From the NCBI RefSeq assembly GCF_016918935.1, contig NZ_JAFFOB010000025.1, forward strand, positions 8,237-72,236: a stretch of 64,000 nt of DNA, given 5' to 3'. Under the pieces are notes generated by a model. It had not been told where the DNA came from, searched no databases, and saw only the letters and a list, made by a program, of their open reading frames with translations. Positions 25,630 to 35,006 of this stretch are shown one piece after another. The DNA is from Roseitranquillus sediminis (GTDB lineage: Bacteria > Pseudomonadota > Alphaproteobacteria > Rhodobacterales > Rhodobacteraceae). Both the position numbers and the translations under genes were made by a program. How positions within the stretch are numbered: the first letter of the stretch is position 1; each line of letters opens with the position of its first letter.

Positions 25630-27111
25630 ATGTCGGTGCTGCTTGCCGCCACGCCGCTTGCGGTGATCCTGGTCGGGATGGGCTGGCTGCGGCGCTCGGC
25701 GGTCGTGGCCGGGTCCGCTGGGCTGGCGGTCGCGCTCATTCTTGCGGCGACGGCATTCAGGCCCGGAGAGGCCGGCGAGGCCGGATTGCGCGTCGGCTTC
25801 GGCGCGTTGGCCGAGGCGGTCCACGCGACGGCGACGATCCTCTGGATCATCCTGCCGGCGCTCGCGATCTTCGAGTTCCAGCGTCGCGCCGGCGCCATCG
25901 AACGCATCCGTGACACGCTGGCCGCACTGGCTGACGACCGGCGCATCCAGGCGATCCTCATCGCCTGGTTCTTCGGCCTCTTCATGGAGGGTGCCGCCGG
26001 CTTCGGCACGCCCGTGGCGCTGGCCGCGCCGCTGCTCGTCGGGCTCGGCTACAATCCGGTGAGGGCCGTGGCGCTGGCGCTGCTCGGCCATGCTGCCGGC
26101 GTTTCCTTCGGCGCAGTCGGCACGCCCGTCCTGGCGCAGGTCGAGGTCGCGGGCCTCGCCGCCGACGAAATCGCGCCGAGGGTGGCGGCATTGCATGCCC
26201 TCGCCGGGCCCGTCCTGCTCCTCCTGATGGTCCGCCTCGCGGGCGACGCGCCGCTCTCGAGGTCAGACCTGGCGTGGTCTGGCCTGGCTGCGCTCTGCTT
26301 CTTCGGACCATCGCTCGCACTGGCCTATCTGACGGGGCCTGAGCTGCCAACGCTCGGCGGCGCCCTCGTCGGCACGTTCCTTTTCGTGCTCGTCCTCCGC
26401 CGGCATCGCCCGTCTCCGGGCCTCAGCCTGCGTCGGTTGCTGCCGGACCTGGCGCCCTACCTTCTGATCCTGCTTCTGGTGCTGGCAACGCGGCTGATCC
26501 CACCGCTTCAGCTGATGGCGAGCGGCGTGGTGGCGAGCTGGAGCTTTGCGGACACCTTCAGCGGGTCTTTTCAGCCGCTCTATCATCCGGGCACGATGCT
26601 GTTCCTCGGCTTCTTCGGCGCGGCGCTGGTCACCGGCCGCGGGGCGCTCATCGGGGAGTCCATCCTCGCGGCGCTGCGCCGCCTGCTTCCCGTGGCGGCG
26701 GCGCTTCTCGTCATGCTGGCGCTGTCGCGGCTCATGGTCCACGCGGGGATGATCGCCACGCTGGCCTCCGCCGCTTCCGGCATCGGTCCCGCGTGGCCCC
26801 TGATCGCGCCGCTGATCGGGGTGCTCGGCACCTTCATCTCCGGCTCGGCGACCGCCTCGAACATCCTCTTCACCGAGCTCCAGCTTGAGACCGCCCAGGA
26901 CCTTTCGCTGCCCCCGACATTCATGGCGGCGGCGCAGGCCTTCGGTTCGGCAATCGGCAACGTGATCGCGCCTCACAACATCATCGCCGGCAGCGCCACC
27001 GTGGGCCTGATCGGGCGCGAGGGAGACGTCATGGCACACACGGCGCGCCCCTGCGCCCTCTACGTCGGCATCGGCGGCGCCGTCGTTTTCGGCGTCGTCT
27101 CCTGGATTTGA
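25630..27111 (+). CDS. lldP: L-lactate permease family transporter
   Basis: 493-residue inner-membrane carrier with about 12 helices. The family signature is FGLFMEGAAGFGTPVALAAP (about 116-135), with LGHAAGVSFGAVGTPVLAQV after it and near the end FISGSATASNILFTELQ and QAFGSAIGNVIAPHNIIAG. It imports lactate or glycolate with protons. Shorter than E. coli LldP (about 550), as in many alphaproteobacterial members. Co-transcribed with the D-lactate dehydrogenase gene; whether the substrate is D- or L-lactate or glycolate is open. Confidence 0.9.
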   Translation: MSVLLAATPLAVILVGMGWLRRSAVVAGSAGLAVALILAATAFRPGEAGEAGLRVGFGALAEAVHATATILWIILPALAIFEFQRRAGAIERIRDTLAALADDRRIQAILIAWFFGLFMEGAAGFGTPVALAAPLLVGLGYNPVRAVALALLGHAAGVSFGAVGTPVLAQVEVAGLAADEIAPRVAALHALAGPVLLLLMVRLAGDAPLSRSDLAWSGLAALCFFGPSLALAYLTGPELPTLGGALVGTFLFVLVLRRHRPSPGLSLRRLLPDLAPYLLILLLVLATRLIPPLQLMASGVVASWSFADTFSGSFQPLYHPGTMLFLGFFGAALVTGRGALIGESILAALRRLLPVAAALLVMLALSRLMVHAGMIATLASAASGIGPAWPLIAPLIGVLGTFISGSATASNILFTELQLETAQDLSLPPTFMAAAQAFGSAIGNVIAPHNIIAGSATVGLIGREGDVMAHTARPCALYVGIGGAVVFGVVSWI

Positions 27112-27229
27112 GAGATGCACGCCTAGGGCAGGGGAGGGAGTGCCCGGATCACTTCAAGAACAGAGCGGCGCTTCCGCATTGCATCGTCCTGCCTGCCGGG
27201 CAACGGCCTCGAATGCGATGGGACCCGGC

Positions 27230-27270
27230 GCGACGGCGGGGTTTCGAGCCGATCGAGACCCCGCCGTCGC
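27230..27270. terminator. Hairpin between converging lldP and mmsA genes
   Basis: A perfect 13-bp stem (GCGACGGCGGGGT / ACCCCGCCGTCGC) with a 15-base loop, placed in the gap where lldP and mmsA converge. There is no T-run on either strand, so it may act as a factor-assisted bidirectional terminator. Confidence 0.55.
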
Positions 27271-27275
27271 AAACG

Positions 27276-28775
27276 TCAGTCCATGGCACGGAAATAGAAC
27301 TCGCCGCCTTCCTTCAGACCCGACGGCCAGCGCGAGGTGACAGTCTTGGTTCGGGTGTAGAAGCGGAAGGAGTCGGTGCCGTGCTGGTTCAGGTCGCCGA
27401 AGCCCGACTTCTTCCAGCCGCCGAACGTGTGATACGCCAGCGGCACCGGGATTGGCACGTTGACCCCGATCATCCCGACGTTGACCCGGTGCGCGAAGTC
27501 ACGCGCGGTGTCGCCATCGCGCGTGAAGATCGCGACGCCGTTTCCGTACTCGTTGTCCATCGCCACCCGCAGCGCGTCCTCATAGCTCCCGGCGCGCACC
27601 TGGCTCAGCACGGGGCCGAAGATCTCCTGCCGGTAGATGTCCATCTCGGTCGTCACCCGGTCGAACAGATGCGGCCCGACGAAGAAGCCCTGCTCGTAGC
27701 CCTGAAGATTGAAGTTACGCCCGTCGACGACTAGCTCGGCGCCCTGGTCGATGCCCGACTGCACGAGGCTCAGCACCCGCTCCTTGGCCTGCGGCGTCAC
27801 GAGCGGGCCATAGTCGACGTCGTTCCCGTCGGTGTAGGGGCCGACCTTCAGCTTCTCGATACGCGGAACGAGCTTTTCGATCAGCGCATCCGCCGTCTTG
27901 TCGCCGACCGGAACTGCCACACTGATGGCCATGCATCGTTCGCCCGCCGCGCCGTAACCGGCGCCCACCAGCGCGTCGGCCGCCTGGTCCATGTCGGCAT
28001 CCGGCATGACGATCATGTGGTTCTTGGCGCCGCCGAAGCACTGCACCCGCTTGCCGTTCGCGCAGCCGCGGGAATAGATGTACTCCGCGATCGGCGTCGA
28101 ACCGACGAAGCCCACCGCCATGACGGTGCGGTTGTCGAGGATCGCGTCGACCACCTCCTTGTCGCCGTTGACGACCTGCAGCACGCCGTCCGGCAGGCCG
28201 GCCTCCTGCAGCAGCTCGGCCAGCATCAGCGGGACGGAGGGGTCACGCTCGCTCGGCTTGAGGATGAAGGCGTTGCCGCAGGCGAGGGCAGGGGCCATCT
28301 TCCACATCGGGATCATCGCCGGAAAGTTGAACGGCGTGATCCCCGCTACGACACCCAGCGGCTGGCGCATCGAGTACATGTCGATGCCGGGGCCGGCGCT
28401 GTCGGTGAACTCGCCCTTGAGGAGATGCGGCGCGCCGATGCAGAACTCGACGACCTCGAGCCCCCGCTGGATGTCGCCCTTGGCGTCCGGCAGGGTCTTG
28501 CCGTGCTCGCGGCTCAGGGCCTCGGCCAGCTTTTCCATGTCGCGGTTGATGAGGCGCACGAACTCCATCATCACCCGCGCGCGGCGCTGCGGGTTGGTCG
28601 CGCCCCAGCGCGGCTGCGCTTCCGCGGCGGCAGCCACCGCGGCGTCGAGCTCATCCTTGGATGCCAGCGGTACCTTCGCCTGAACCTCGCCGGTCGCGGG
28701 GTTCCAGACATCGGCGAAGCGGCCCGATTTGCCGGCGACGCGCTTGCCGCCGATGAAGTGACTCAGTTCCTGCAC
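27276..28775 (-). CDS. mmsA: Methylmalonate-semialdehyde dehydrogenase (CoA-acylating)
   Basis: 499-residue ALDH6 enzyme converting methylmalonate or malonate semialdehyde plus CoA and NAD to propionyl- or acetyl-CoA, in valine and inositol breakdown. Seen are HFIGGKRVAGKSGRFADVWN at the start, the oxyanion Asn in GITPFNFPAMIPMW, VGFVGSTPIAEYIYSRG, the catalytic Cys in GAAGERCMAIS (about 283) and the family end GVNVPIPVPLAYHTFGGWKK. GTG start at 28775 follows AAGGAGG. Stands alone; iol or mms partners are not in the window. Confidence 0.95.
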   Translation of the reverse strand: MQELSHFIGGKRVAGKSGRFADVWNPATGEVQAKVPLASKDELDAAVAAAAEAQPRWGATNPQRRARVMMEFVRLINRDMEKLAEALSREHGKTLPDAKGDIQRGLEVVEFCIGAPHLLKGEFTDSAGPGIDMYSMRQPLGVVAGITPFNFPAMIPMWKMAPALACGNAFILKPSERDPSVPLMLAELLQEAGLPDGVLQVVNGDKEVVDAILDNRTVMAVGFVGSTPIAEYIYSRGCANGKRVQCFGGAKNHMIVMPDADMDQAADALVGAGYGAAGERCMAISVAVPVGDKTADALIEKLVPRIEKLKVGPYTDGNDVDYGPLVTPQAKERVLSLVQSGIDQGAELVVDGRNFNLQGYEQGFFVGPHLFDRVTTEMDIYRQEIFGPVLSQVRAGSYEDALRVAMDNEYGNGVAIFTRDGDTARDFAHRVNVGMIGVNVPIPVPLAYHTFGGWKKSGFGDLNQHGTDSFRFYTRTKTVTSRWPSGLKEGGEFYFRAMD

Positions 28776-28906
28776 GATGGTCCTCCTTCGCGATCCGGCG
28801 GCACACTAAGGCGCGCGCAACGCGGTGGGAAGGCCGGTCGGCTTGACAGCAAGGTCGCGCCCCGGCGACGCTGCGTAAAGGGGACCAGGCGTCAAGGAGG
28901 CAACCT

Positions 28907-29341
28907 ATGCGTGTCCATCAGATACTCAGGCAGAAGGGAGACAACGCCGTCGTGACGGTGCGCTCCGGCTCCAGCGTCGCGGAGGCGGCGCGCCTGCTGT
29001 CGGAGCGCAGGATCGGCGCGGTCATTGTGTCGGATGATGGCGAGCGGCCGGAGGGGATCCTGTCGGAACGCGACATCGTGCGCGAGCTCGGCCGGCGCGG
29101 AGCCGAGTGCATGAGCGACAAGGTCGACGCCATGATGACCGGCAAGCTCGTCACCTGCTCGAAGGACGACGCGACCGACGACATCCTCACCAAGATGACC
29201 GAAGGTCGCTTCCGCCACATCCCAGTCATGGAGGACGGTCACATGATCGGCCTCATCTCGATCGGCGACGTCGTCAAGGCGCGGCTGAGCGAGCTGAGCA
29301 TGGAGCGCGATGCTCTGCAGGACATGGTGATGGGCCACTGA
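28907..29341 (+). CDS. Tandem CBS-domain protein
   Basis: 144 residues made up of two CBS domains (VRSGSSVAEAARLLSERRIG with VIVSDDGERPEGILSERDIV, and VTCSKDDATDDILTKMTEGR with HIPVMEDGHMIGLISIGDVV) and a short helical tail. CBS pairs bind adenosyl nucleotides and act as energy sensors. ATG at 28907 follows AAGGAGG. Next gene on the strand is coaD, 59 bases on. Confidence 0.9.
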   Translation: MRVHQILRQKGDNAVVTVRSGSSVAEAARLLSERRIGAVIVSDDGERPEGILSERDIVRELGRRGAECMSDKVDAMMTGKLVTCSKDDATDDILTKMTEGRFRHIPVMEDGHMIGLISIGDVVKARLSELSMERDALQDMVMGH

Positions 29342-29400
29342 TTACTTGATCTTCCACGCATGATCGGTTTGCTTGCGCCGCAGGACGGAAGGAACGTGTC

Positions 29401-29901
29401 ATGCGGGTCGGGCTCTATCCGGGGACATTCGACCCGGTCACGCTGGGACATCTCGATATCATCCGCCGCGCTGCCGCGCTGGTGGACCGGCTGGTCATTG
29501 GCGTGGCCATCAATCGCGACAAGGGGCCGCTCTTCAATCTGGAGGAGCGGGTCGCGATGATTGAGCGTGACTGCGAGGGGATCCTCCGGTCAACCGGGAC
29601 CGAGATCGTGGTCTACCCATTCGAGAACCTGCTGATCGACTGCGCACGCGACGTGGGCGCCCGCGTGATCATCCGCGGACTGCGTGCCGTCGCCGACTTC
29701 GAGTACGAGTATCAGATGGTCGGGATGAACCGGCAGCTCGACGATCAGATCGAGACGGTGTTCCTGATGGCGGAGGCGCAGCATCAGGCGATCGCGTCGA
29801 AGCTGGTGAAAGAGATCGCGCGGCTCGGGGGTGACGTCTCGAAGTTCGTCACCCCCGCCGTGTGTCGGGCGCTTGGGGAGCGCTTTCCTCAGCGTCCATA
29901 G
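29401..29901 (+). CDS. coaD: Phosphopantetheine adenylyltransferase
   Basis: 166-residue enzyme of coenzyme A synthesis that joins ATP and 4'-phosphopantetheine. The nucleotidyltransferase motif TFDPVTLGHLDI (about 9-20) with the HxGH-type TLGH, IRGLRAVADFEYEYQMVGMN (about 87-106) and the ISS-type tail GGDVSKFVTPAVCRAL are all present. ATG at 29401 follows AAGGAA. Overlaps the converging small gene by 13 bases. Confidence 0.96.
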   Translation: MRVGLYPGTFDPVTLGHLDIIRRAAALVDRLVIGVAINRDKGPLFNLEERVAMIERDCEGILRSTGTEIVVYPFENLLIDCARDVGARVIIRGLRAVADFEYEYQMVGMNRQLDDQIETVFLMAEAQHQAIASKLVKEIARLGGDVSKFVTPAVCRALGERFPQRP

Positions 29902-30053
29902 ACGGCATCGCGCGCGATGCGGTCTGCGTCACCTTGGTAGATATCGAGGTCGAGCGCCACGTCGAGCGGCATCCGGCGGATCTCGTCGACGGTCCGGCGG
30001 TATTCGCTGCGCGCGCGAACCGCGTCCTGCATCTGCTTCAATAGAGTCATCAT
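29889..30053 (-). CDS. DUF1127-like small protein
   Basis: 54 residues, basic N-terminal half and the pattern EYRRTVDEIRRMPLDVALDL then DIYQGDADRIARDAVYG, close to the DUF1127 plan (Y/R-rich helix followed by L-x-DLGI and a second helix). Many alphaproteobacterial members bind RNA or affect phosphate and amine metabolism. Two adjacent ATGs (30053, 30050) follow AAGGGAACGG; the first is given. Converges on coaD with a 13-base overlap. Confidence 0.7.
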   Translation of the reverse strand: MMTLLKQMQDAVRARSEYRRTVDEIRRMPLDVALDLDIYQGDADRIARDAVYGR

Positions 30054-30183
30054 GTCCGTTCCCTTTCGTACGCATTGGTGCCGTACCGGTTGAATGTGAG
30101 CGCCAACATCGCGCCCTGCAAGACGCGGCGACGCGATGCTGCCATGCAGCATACGCATCGCCCGAAAGGGAACCTTAACGGCA

Positions 30184-30209
30184 TCCCGCGACCCCGAGAC
30201 GCCGCGGGA
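30184..30209 (-). terminator. Possible terminator of gap
   Basis: A 7-bp stem TCCCGCG / CGCGGGA with a 12-base loop just after the gap stop codon. No T-run follows, so support is moderate. Confidence 0.35.
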
Positions 30210-30216
30210 CGGTAGA

Positions 30217-31218
30217 TCAGAGCCGACCCAGCGCGACGGCCGTGTCGGCCATGCGGTTCGAGAATCCCCACTCGTTGTCGTACCAGGTCAAGACCCGGCA
30301 GAGCTTGCCGCCCTCCATCACCTTCGTCTGGTCGGTGTGGAAGATGGACGAGTGGATGTCGTGGTTGAAGTCGCTCGAGACGAGCTTCTCGTCGGTGAAG
30401 CCCAGGATGCCCTTCATCGGTCCCTGCGCCGCGTCCCGGACCGCGTCGTTGATTTCCTCGACGGTGGTCTCACGTGCGGCCGAGAAGGTGAGGTCCACGA
30501 CCGACACGTTCGGCGTCGGCACGCGGATCGCCACGCCATCGAGCTTGCCGTCGAGTTCCGGCAGCACCAGCCCCACCGCCTTCGCGGCGCCGGTCGAGGT
30601 CGGAATCATCGACAACGCCGCAGCGCGGGCGCGGTAGAGGTCCTTGTGCATCGTGTCGAGCGAGGGCTGGTCGCCGGTGTAGGAGTGGATTGTGGTCATG
30701 AACCCCCGCGAGATCCCGATCGCGTCGTTCAGGACCTTCGCTACCGGCGCAAGACAGTTCGTGGTGCACGACGCGTTCGAGACGACCTTGTCCTCGGCCG
30801 TGAGCGTCTCGTGGTTGACGCCGTAGACCACCGTCTTGTCCGCGCCGGCACCGGGCGCCGAGATCAGCACGCGCTTAGAGCCGTTCTCGAGGTGCATCGC
30901 GGCCTTGTCGCGCGCGGTGAAGATGCCGGTGCACTCCAGCGCGATGTCGACGTCGCTCCAAGGCAGTTCTTTCGGATCGCGCATCGCGGTGACGCGGATC
31001 GGTCCGCGACCGGCGTCGATCGTGTCCTCCGAACTGCGCACCTCGCCGGGAAAGCGGCCATGTACGCTGTCGTAGCGCAAGAGGTGGGCGTTTGTCTCGA
31101 CCGGGCCGAGGTCGTTGATCGCCACCACCTCGATGTCGTCGCGGCCGGACTCGATGATGCCGCGGAGGATGTTGCGCCCGATGCGCCCGAACCCGTTGAT
31201 AGCGACCTTGACTGCCAT
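30217..31218 (-). CDS. gap: Glyceraldehyde-3-phosphate dehydrogenase (type I)
   Basis: 333-residue glycolytic/gluconeogenic enzyme. NAD site [16 protein letters not shown] at the N-terminus; catalytic Cys151 in [15 protein letters not shown]; catalytic His in IHSYTGDQ; conserved end [15 protein letters not shown] at 31218 follows AAGGGAAGG; an in-frame codon three residues earlier is less well placed. Runs in the same direction as tkt, 95 bases upstream, an order common in Rhodobacterales. Confidence 0.97.
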   Translation of the reverse strand: MAVKVAINGFGRIGRNILRGIIESGRDDIEVVAINDLGPVETNAHLLRYDSVHGRFPGEVRSSEDTIDAGRGPIRVTAMRDPKELPWSDVDIALECTGIFTARDKAAMHLENGSKRVLISAPGAGADKTVVYGVNHETLTAEDKVVSNASCTTNCLAPVAKVLNDAIGISRGFMTTIHSYTGDQPSLDTMHKDLYRARAAALSMIPTSTGAAKAVGLVLPELDGKLDGVAIRVPTPNVSVVDLTFSAARETTVEEINDAVRDAAQGPMKGILGFTDEKLVSSDFNHDIHSSIFHTDQTKVMEGGKLCRVLTWYDNEWGFSNRMADTAVALGRL

Positions 31219-31312
31219 TCGAACCACCTTCCCTTCTCAATGCCTGCAAGCGCGCGGCTGCAGGTTCGGCATCTTCATTACGGTGCCCGGTCGGCCTTGG
31301 CCAGACACGGTT

Positions 31313-33331
31313 TCAGAGCAGGTCGCGCACCTTTCCGGCGACTGCCTCGGCGGTGATGCCGAAATGTGCATAGACGTCGTCAATGGCGCCGGAGGCGCCG
31401 AAGCTCTCCATGCCGACGAAACCCGCCTTCGGCTCGCGCCCGCGCTCGCCCAGCAGCCACCGGTCCCAGCCCTGGCGGACGCCCGCCTCGACCGCGACCC
31501 GGACCGGGCCGGCCGGCAGCACGCGACGGCGGTAGCCCTCGTCCTGCGCCGCGAAGAGCTCCATGCACGGAACGGAGACGACGCGCGTGCCGATACCTTC
31601 GGACTGCAGCGCCTCGCGCGCGGCGAGCGCGATTTCGACCTCGCTTCCGGTCGCCATCAGGATCGCGCGGCGGCGGCCTTCCGCCTCGGCCAGCACGTAG
31701 GCGCCCTGGGCGCTCAGGTTCTTCGTCTTGTGGTCCAGCCGCACGGTCGGCAGGTTCTGCCGCGACAGCGCCAGCACCGACGGCGTACGCTCGGCAGTGA
31801 GCGCCAGCTCCCACGCCTCGGCCGTCTCGACCAGGTCGGCGGGGCGGAAGGTCCAGAGGTTTGGCGTCGCCCGACACATCGCCAGATGCTCCACCGGCTG
31901 GTGCGTTGGCCCGTCCTCGCCGAGGCCGATCGAGTCGTGCGTCATCACGTAGACCGCCGGCGCCCCCATCAGTGCCGAGAGGCGCACCGCGCCGCGGGCA
32001 TAGTCGGTGAAGCACAGGAAGGTGCCGCCATAGGGCCGGACGCCGCCATGCAGCACCAGACCGTTCATGGCAGCCGCCATGCCGTGCTCGCGGATCCCGT
32101 AATGGATGTAGCGGCCCTTGCGGTTGTCCGGCGTGAACTTGCCGAGATCCGCGGTCAGCGTGTTGTTCGAGCCGGTAAGGTCGGCCGAGCCGCCGATCGT
32201 CTCCGGCATCACCGGGTTCACCACCTCCAGCACCATTTCCGAGGCCTTGCGGGTGGCCACCTTCGGCCGGTTCTCGCTTGCCTGCTTCTTCAGCGCGCGG
32301 ATCGTGCTGGCCAGGCGCTTCGGCGCGTCACCGGCCACGGTACGGTTGATTTCAGCGCGGCGGGACTGCGACAGCTCGTCGAACCGCTCCTCCCACGCCT
32401 CGCGCTCGGTGCGGCCGCGGCTTCCGAACTCGCGCCACGCGCTCAGGATCTCGTCCGGGATCTCGAACGGCCCGTGGACCCAGCCGTAAGCGTCCCGGAC
32501 CGCGCGGATCTCCTCGTCGCCCAGCGGCGAGCCGTGCGCCTTCGCGGTATCCTGCTTGGTCGGCGCGCCGAAGCCGATATGCGTCTTGCAGGCGATCATC
32601 GTCGGGCGGTCCGATGCTTTTGCCTCGGTCAGCGCCGCGTCGATGGCGTCGGGGTCGTGGCCGTCGATGGCGATGGTGTGCCAGCCCGCCGCCTGGAACC
32701 GCGCCACCTGGTCGGTCGCGTCCGAAAGGCTGATCTTGCCGTCGATCGAGATATCGTTGTCGTCCCAGAGGACGATCAGCCTCGAGAGCTTCTGCATCCC
32801 TGCCAGCCCGATGGCCTCGTGGCTGATCCCCTCCATCAGGCAGCCGTCTCCGGCAAGGACGTAGGTGTAGTGGTCGAATAGCTTCTTGCCGAAGCGCGCC
32901 CTCAGCGCCTCCTCCGCAATGGCGAAGCCGACGGAGTTGGCGAGGCCCTGTCCCAGCGGGCCCGTCGTCGTCTCGATGCCCTTGGCGTGCCCGTATTCCG
33001 GGTGTCCCGCCGTGCGCGAGCCGAGCTGGCGGAAGTTCCGCAGCTCGTCCATCGTCATGTCCTCGTAGCCGGTCAGGTGCAGCAGGCCGTAGAGCAGCAT
33101 TGAGCCGTGCCCGGTCGAGAGGATGAAACGGTCGCGGTCCGGCCAGTCCGGCGCGCCGGCGTCGAACTTCAGGTGCTTGCCAAATAGCACCGTCGCGACA
33201 TCGGCCATGCCCATCGGCATCCCCGGATGGCCCGAATTCGCCTTCTGCACGGCGTCGATCGCCAGCATCCGCAGCGCGGCGGCCCGCATCCAATGGTCTG
33301 GGTGGCGGTCTCTGAGTTCGGCGATATCCAC
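31313..33331 (-). CDS. tkt: Transketolase
   Basis: 672-residue thiamine-diphosphate enzyme of the pentose phosphate and Calvin cycles. Seen: [20 protein letters not shown] (about 27-46), the diphosphate/Mg motif [13 protein letters not shown] (about 154) with [22 protein letters not shown] in the C-terminal domain, and the active-site [19 protein letters not shown]. The GTG at 33331 is chosen because AAAGGAAG lies upstream and [12 protein letters not shown] is the usual beginning. Lies upstream of gap. Confidence 0.96.
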   Translation of the reverse strand: MDIAELRDRHPDHWMRAAALRMLAIDAVQKANSGHPGMPMGMADVATVLFGKHLKFDAGAPDWPDRDRFILSTGHGSMLLYGLLHLTGYEDMTMDELRNFRQLGSRTAGHPEYGHAKGIETTTGPLGQGLANSVGFAIAEEALRARFGKKLFDHYTYVLAGDGCLMEGISHEAIGLAGMQKLSRLIVLWDDNDISIDGKISLSDATDQVARFQAAGWHTIAIDGHDPDAIDAALTEAKASDRPTMIACKTHIGFGAPTKQDTAKAHGSPLGDEEIRAVRDAYGWVHGPFEIPDEILSAWREFGSRGRTEREAWEERFDELSQSRRAEINRTVAGDAPKRLASTIRALKKQASENRPKVATRKASEMVLEVVNPVMPETIGGSADLTGSNNTLTADLGKFTPDNRKGRYIHYGIREHGMAAAMNGLVLHGGVRPYGGTFLCFTDYARGAVRLSALMGAPAVYVMTHDSIGLGEDGPTHQPVEHLAMCRATPNLWTFRPADLVETAEAWELALTAERTPSVLALSRQNLPTVRLDHKTKNLSAQGAYVLAEAEGRRRAILMATGSEVEIALAAREALQSEGIGTRVVSVPCMELFAAQDEGYRRRVLPAGPVRVAVEAGVRQGWDRWLLGERGREPKAGFVGMESFGASGAIDDVYAHFGITAEAVAGKVRDLL

Positions 33332-33494
33332 GGCGATGCTTCCTTTGGCGACGGATTTGCGGTTGATAGCAGTCGAGCGCTCAAGTTCAAGCGGCGGCGG
33401 GGGCTGCATCCGCAACCCGAACCGATAGGATGTGCGCGAATAACAGCGATTCCCGCCGCAGGTCGGAGGGCGGGACAGCAAGCGGGGCAAGTGA

Positions 33495-33965
33495 ATGGCT
33501 GAGATCGACGAACTCCAGGCGCGCATCGCCGCGGCGCTGGATCAGGCCTCGAAGACGGTCGAGAGGCTGGGCGGCCCGGACGAGAGCGCGCTGGAGTCGC
33601 TTCGCGCCGAGCTCGAGGCCGAGCGGGCGGCGACGAAGCAGCTCGAGGAGCGGGTGCGCGCTTTGCGGTCGGAGAACGAGGCGGGCCAGAAGAAGCTGCA
33701 GGACGAGGTCGAGGCGATGCGCGACGCACTCGCGGCGCAAAGTTCGGCGGCCGAGCGGCTCAAGCGCGTGAACGGCGAGCTGACGGCCACGATGAAGGTG
33801 CTGCGCGAGGCGCAGACGGCAGACCTCGTGGACGCCCACCTGATCGACAAGGCGATGAAGAAGGAGCTAGACGCCCTGCACGCCGCTCAGGAGGCCGACC
33901 GCGCCGAGATGGCCGCGATCCTTTCGGCGCTGGAACCGATGATGCAGGAGAGCCAGGATGCCTAA
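33495..33965 (+). CDS. Coiled-coil protein encoded before zapA
   Basis: 156 residues, almost wholly alpha-helical with long heptad stretches ([40 protein letters not shown]) and a distinct C-terminal helix pair ending in [14 protein letters not shown]. Its last codons overlap the zapA start by eight bases, so it is co-translated with zapA and may belong to the division ring apparatus. No enzyme motif. Common in this position in related genomes. Confidence 0.8.
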   Translation: MAEIDELQARIAAALDQASKTVERLGGPDESALESLRAELEAERAATKQLEERVRALRSENEAGQKKLQDEVEAMRDALAAQSSAAERLKRVNGELTATMKVLREAQTADLVDAHLIDKAMKKELDALHAAQEADRAEMAAILSALEPMMQESQDA

Positions 33966-34335
33966 CATCACCATCACCATCGGCGGCCGCGACTTCGAGG
34001 TGGCCTGCCAGGAGGGCGAGGAGCACTTCCTGCAGTCGGCGGCGAAGCTGCTAGACGACGAGGCGTCGGTCCTCGTGCAGCAGATTGGCCGGATCCCCGA
34101 GGGGCGGATGCTGCTGATGTCGGGGCTGATGCTGGCCGACAAGACCGCCGGAATGCAGGATCAGATCGCCAAGAGCCAGGCCGACCTCGAGCGCCTTCAG
34201 CGAGAGATCGACCGGTTGAAGTCCGAGACCTCATCCGCCGAATCCCGGCAGGGCGCGTCGCTGCAGAAACTGTCGGTGCTGGCCGACCGGGCCGAGGCGC
34301 TGGCGGCGAAGATCGAGGAGAAGGCGGCGAGCTGA
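33958..34335 (+). CDS. zapA: Cell division protein ZapA
   Basis: 125-residue cytoplasmic protein that cross-links FtsZ filaments. The N-terminal globular part reads ITITIGGRDFEVACQEGEEH with LQSAAKLLDDEA; MLLMSGLMLADKTAGMQDQI and the following long coiled coil (about 65-120) make the dimer stalk. It overlaps the preceding coiled-coil gene. Only 17 bases separate it from grxD, so no 6S RNA gene follows it here. Confidence 0.92.
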   Translation: MPNITITIGGRDFEVACQEGEEHFLQSAAKLLDDEASVLVQQIGRIPEGRMLLMSGLMLADKTAGMQDQIAKSQADLERLQREIDRLKSETSSAESRQGASLQKLSVLADRAEALAAKIEEKAAS

Positions 34336-34345
34336 TCGCCGCCTT
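34321..34345. terminator. Hairpin at the zapA/grxD convergence
   Basis: Perfect 10-bp stem AAGGCGGCGA / TCGCCGCCTT with loop GCTGA, overlapping the zapA stop. No T-run on either side; likely a shared, weak bidirectional terminator. Confidence 0.5.
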
Positions 34346-34352
34346 CGGGCGC

Positions 34353-34718
34353 TCAGGCGTTGGCTTCGCGGATCTTGTCGGCGGCAGCCTTGTCGTACGT
34401 CACGCCCTTCTGATCGAAGAGCTGGTCGAGTTCGCCCGAGAGCGTCATCTCGGTAAAGATGTCGCAGCCGCCGACGAACTCGCCCTTGACGTAGAGCTGC
34501 GGGATCGTTGGCCAGTCGGAATAATCCTTAATCCCCTGACGGATGTCCTCATCGGCGAGGACATTAACGTCGGTGTAGGTCACGCCCATGAAGTTCAGCA
34601 CCCCCGCGACGCGGGACGAGAACCCGCACTGCGGCATCTCCTTGGTGCCCTTCATGAAGAGCACCACGTCGCTCGCCTTCACGGTTTCGTCGATGCGGGT
34701 TTTGGTGTCGGCGGTCAT
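34353..34718 (-). CDS. grxD: Monothiol glutaredoxin (Grx4 type)
   Basis: 121 residues with the CGFS active site (KEMPQCGFSSRVAGVL, Cys about 32), the cis-Pro region WPTIPQLYVKGEFVGGCDIF and DQLFDQKGV. CGFS glutaredoxins carry a [2Fe-2S] cluster with glutathione and pair with BolA proteins in iron-sulfur handling. Its start overlaps the bolA stop (ATGA), matching that partnership. Confidence 0.95.
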   Translation of the reverse strand: MTADTKTRIDETVKASDVVLFMKGTKEMPQCGFSSRVAGVLNFMGVTYTDVNVLADEDIRQGIKDYSDWPTIPQLYVKGEFVGGCDIFTEMTLSGELDQLFDQKGVTYDKAAADKIREANA

Positions 34719-34975
34719 GCTTGATCCTTTCCAGTATCCGGGGCCTTGGTCGTCAGCGCGAGGGCATGGAGCTCGCCTTGGCTGCCGGCCATTTTGGCCT
34801 TGAGGGCGGCATAGACCGCGCGCTGCTGCTGCACGCGATTCTTGCCGCGAAAGCTCTCGTCGATGACCTCGGCCGCATAGTGGTTGCCGTCGCCGGCGAG
34901 GTCCGTGATCGTGATCTGCGCGTCCGGAAAGCTCTGCCGCAACAGGGTCTCGATCTCGTGGGCCTGCATCGCCAT
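34715..34975 (-). CDS. bolA: BolA-family protein
   Basis: 86 residues with the BolA/KH-like fold: IETLLRQSFPDAQITITDLA, GDGNHYAAEVIDESFRGKNR (His ligand region) and VQQQRAVYAALKAKM. ATG at 34975 follows GAAAGGA. It partners the glutaredoxin encoded next in iron-sulfur trafficking. Located 31 bases after purL, in the conserved order purL-bolA-grxD. Confidence 0.93.
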   Translation of the reverse strand: MAMQAHEIETLLRQSFPDAQITITDLAGDGNHYAAEVIDESFRGKNRVQQQRAVYAALKAKMAGSQGELHALALTTKAPDTGKDQA

Positions 34976-35006
34976 GCGCGCGTCCTTTCGTTCAAGCGGC
35001 TTTGAC

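Noticed and set aside
34336-34352. 6S RNA gene after zapA
   Set aside because: Such a gene often follows zapA in other proteobacteria, but only 17 bases separate zapA from the converging grxD gene.
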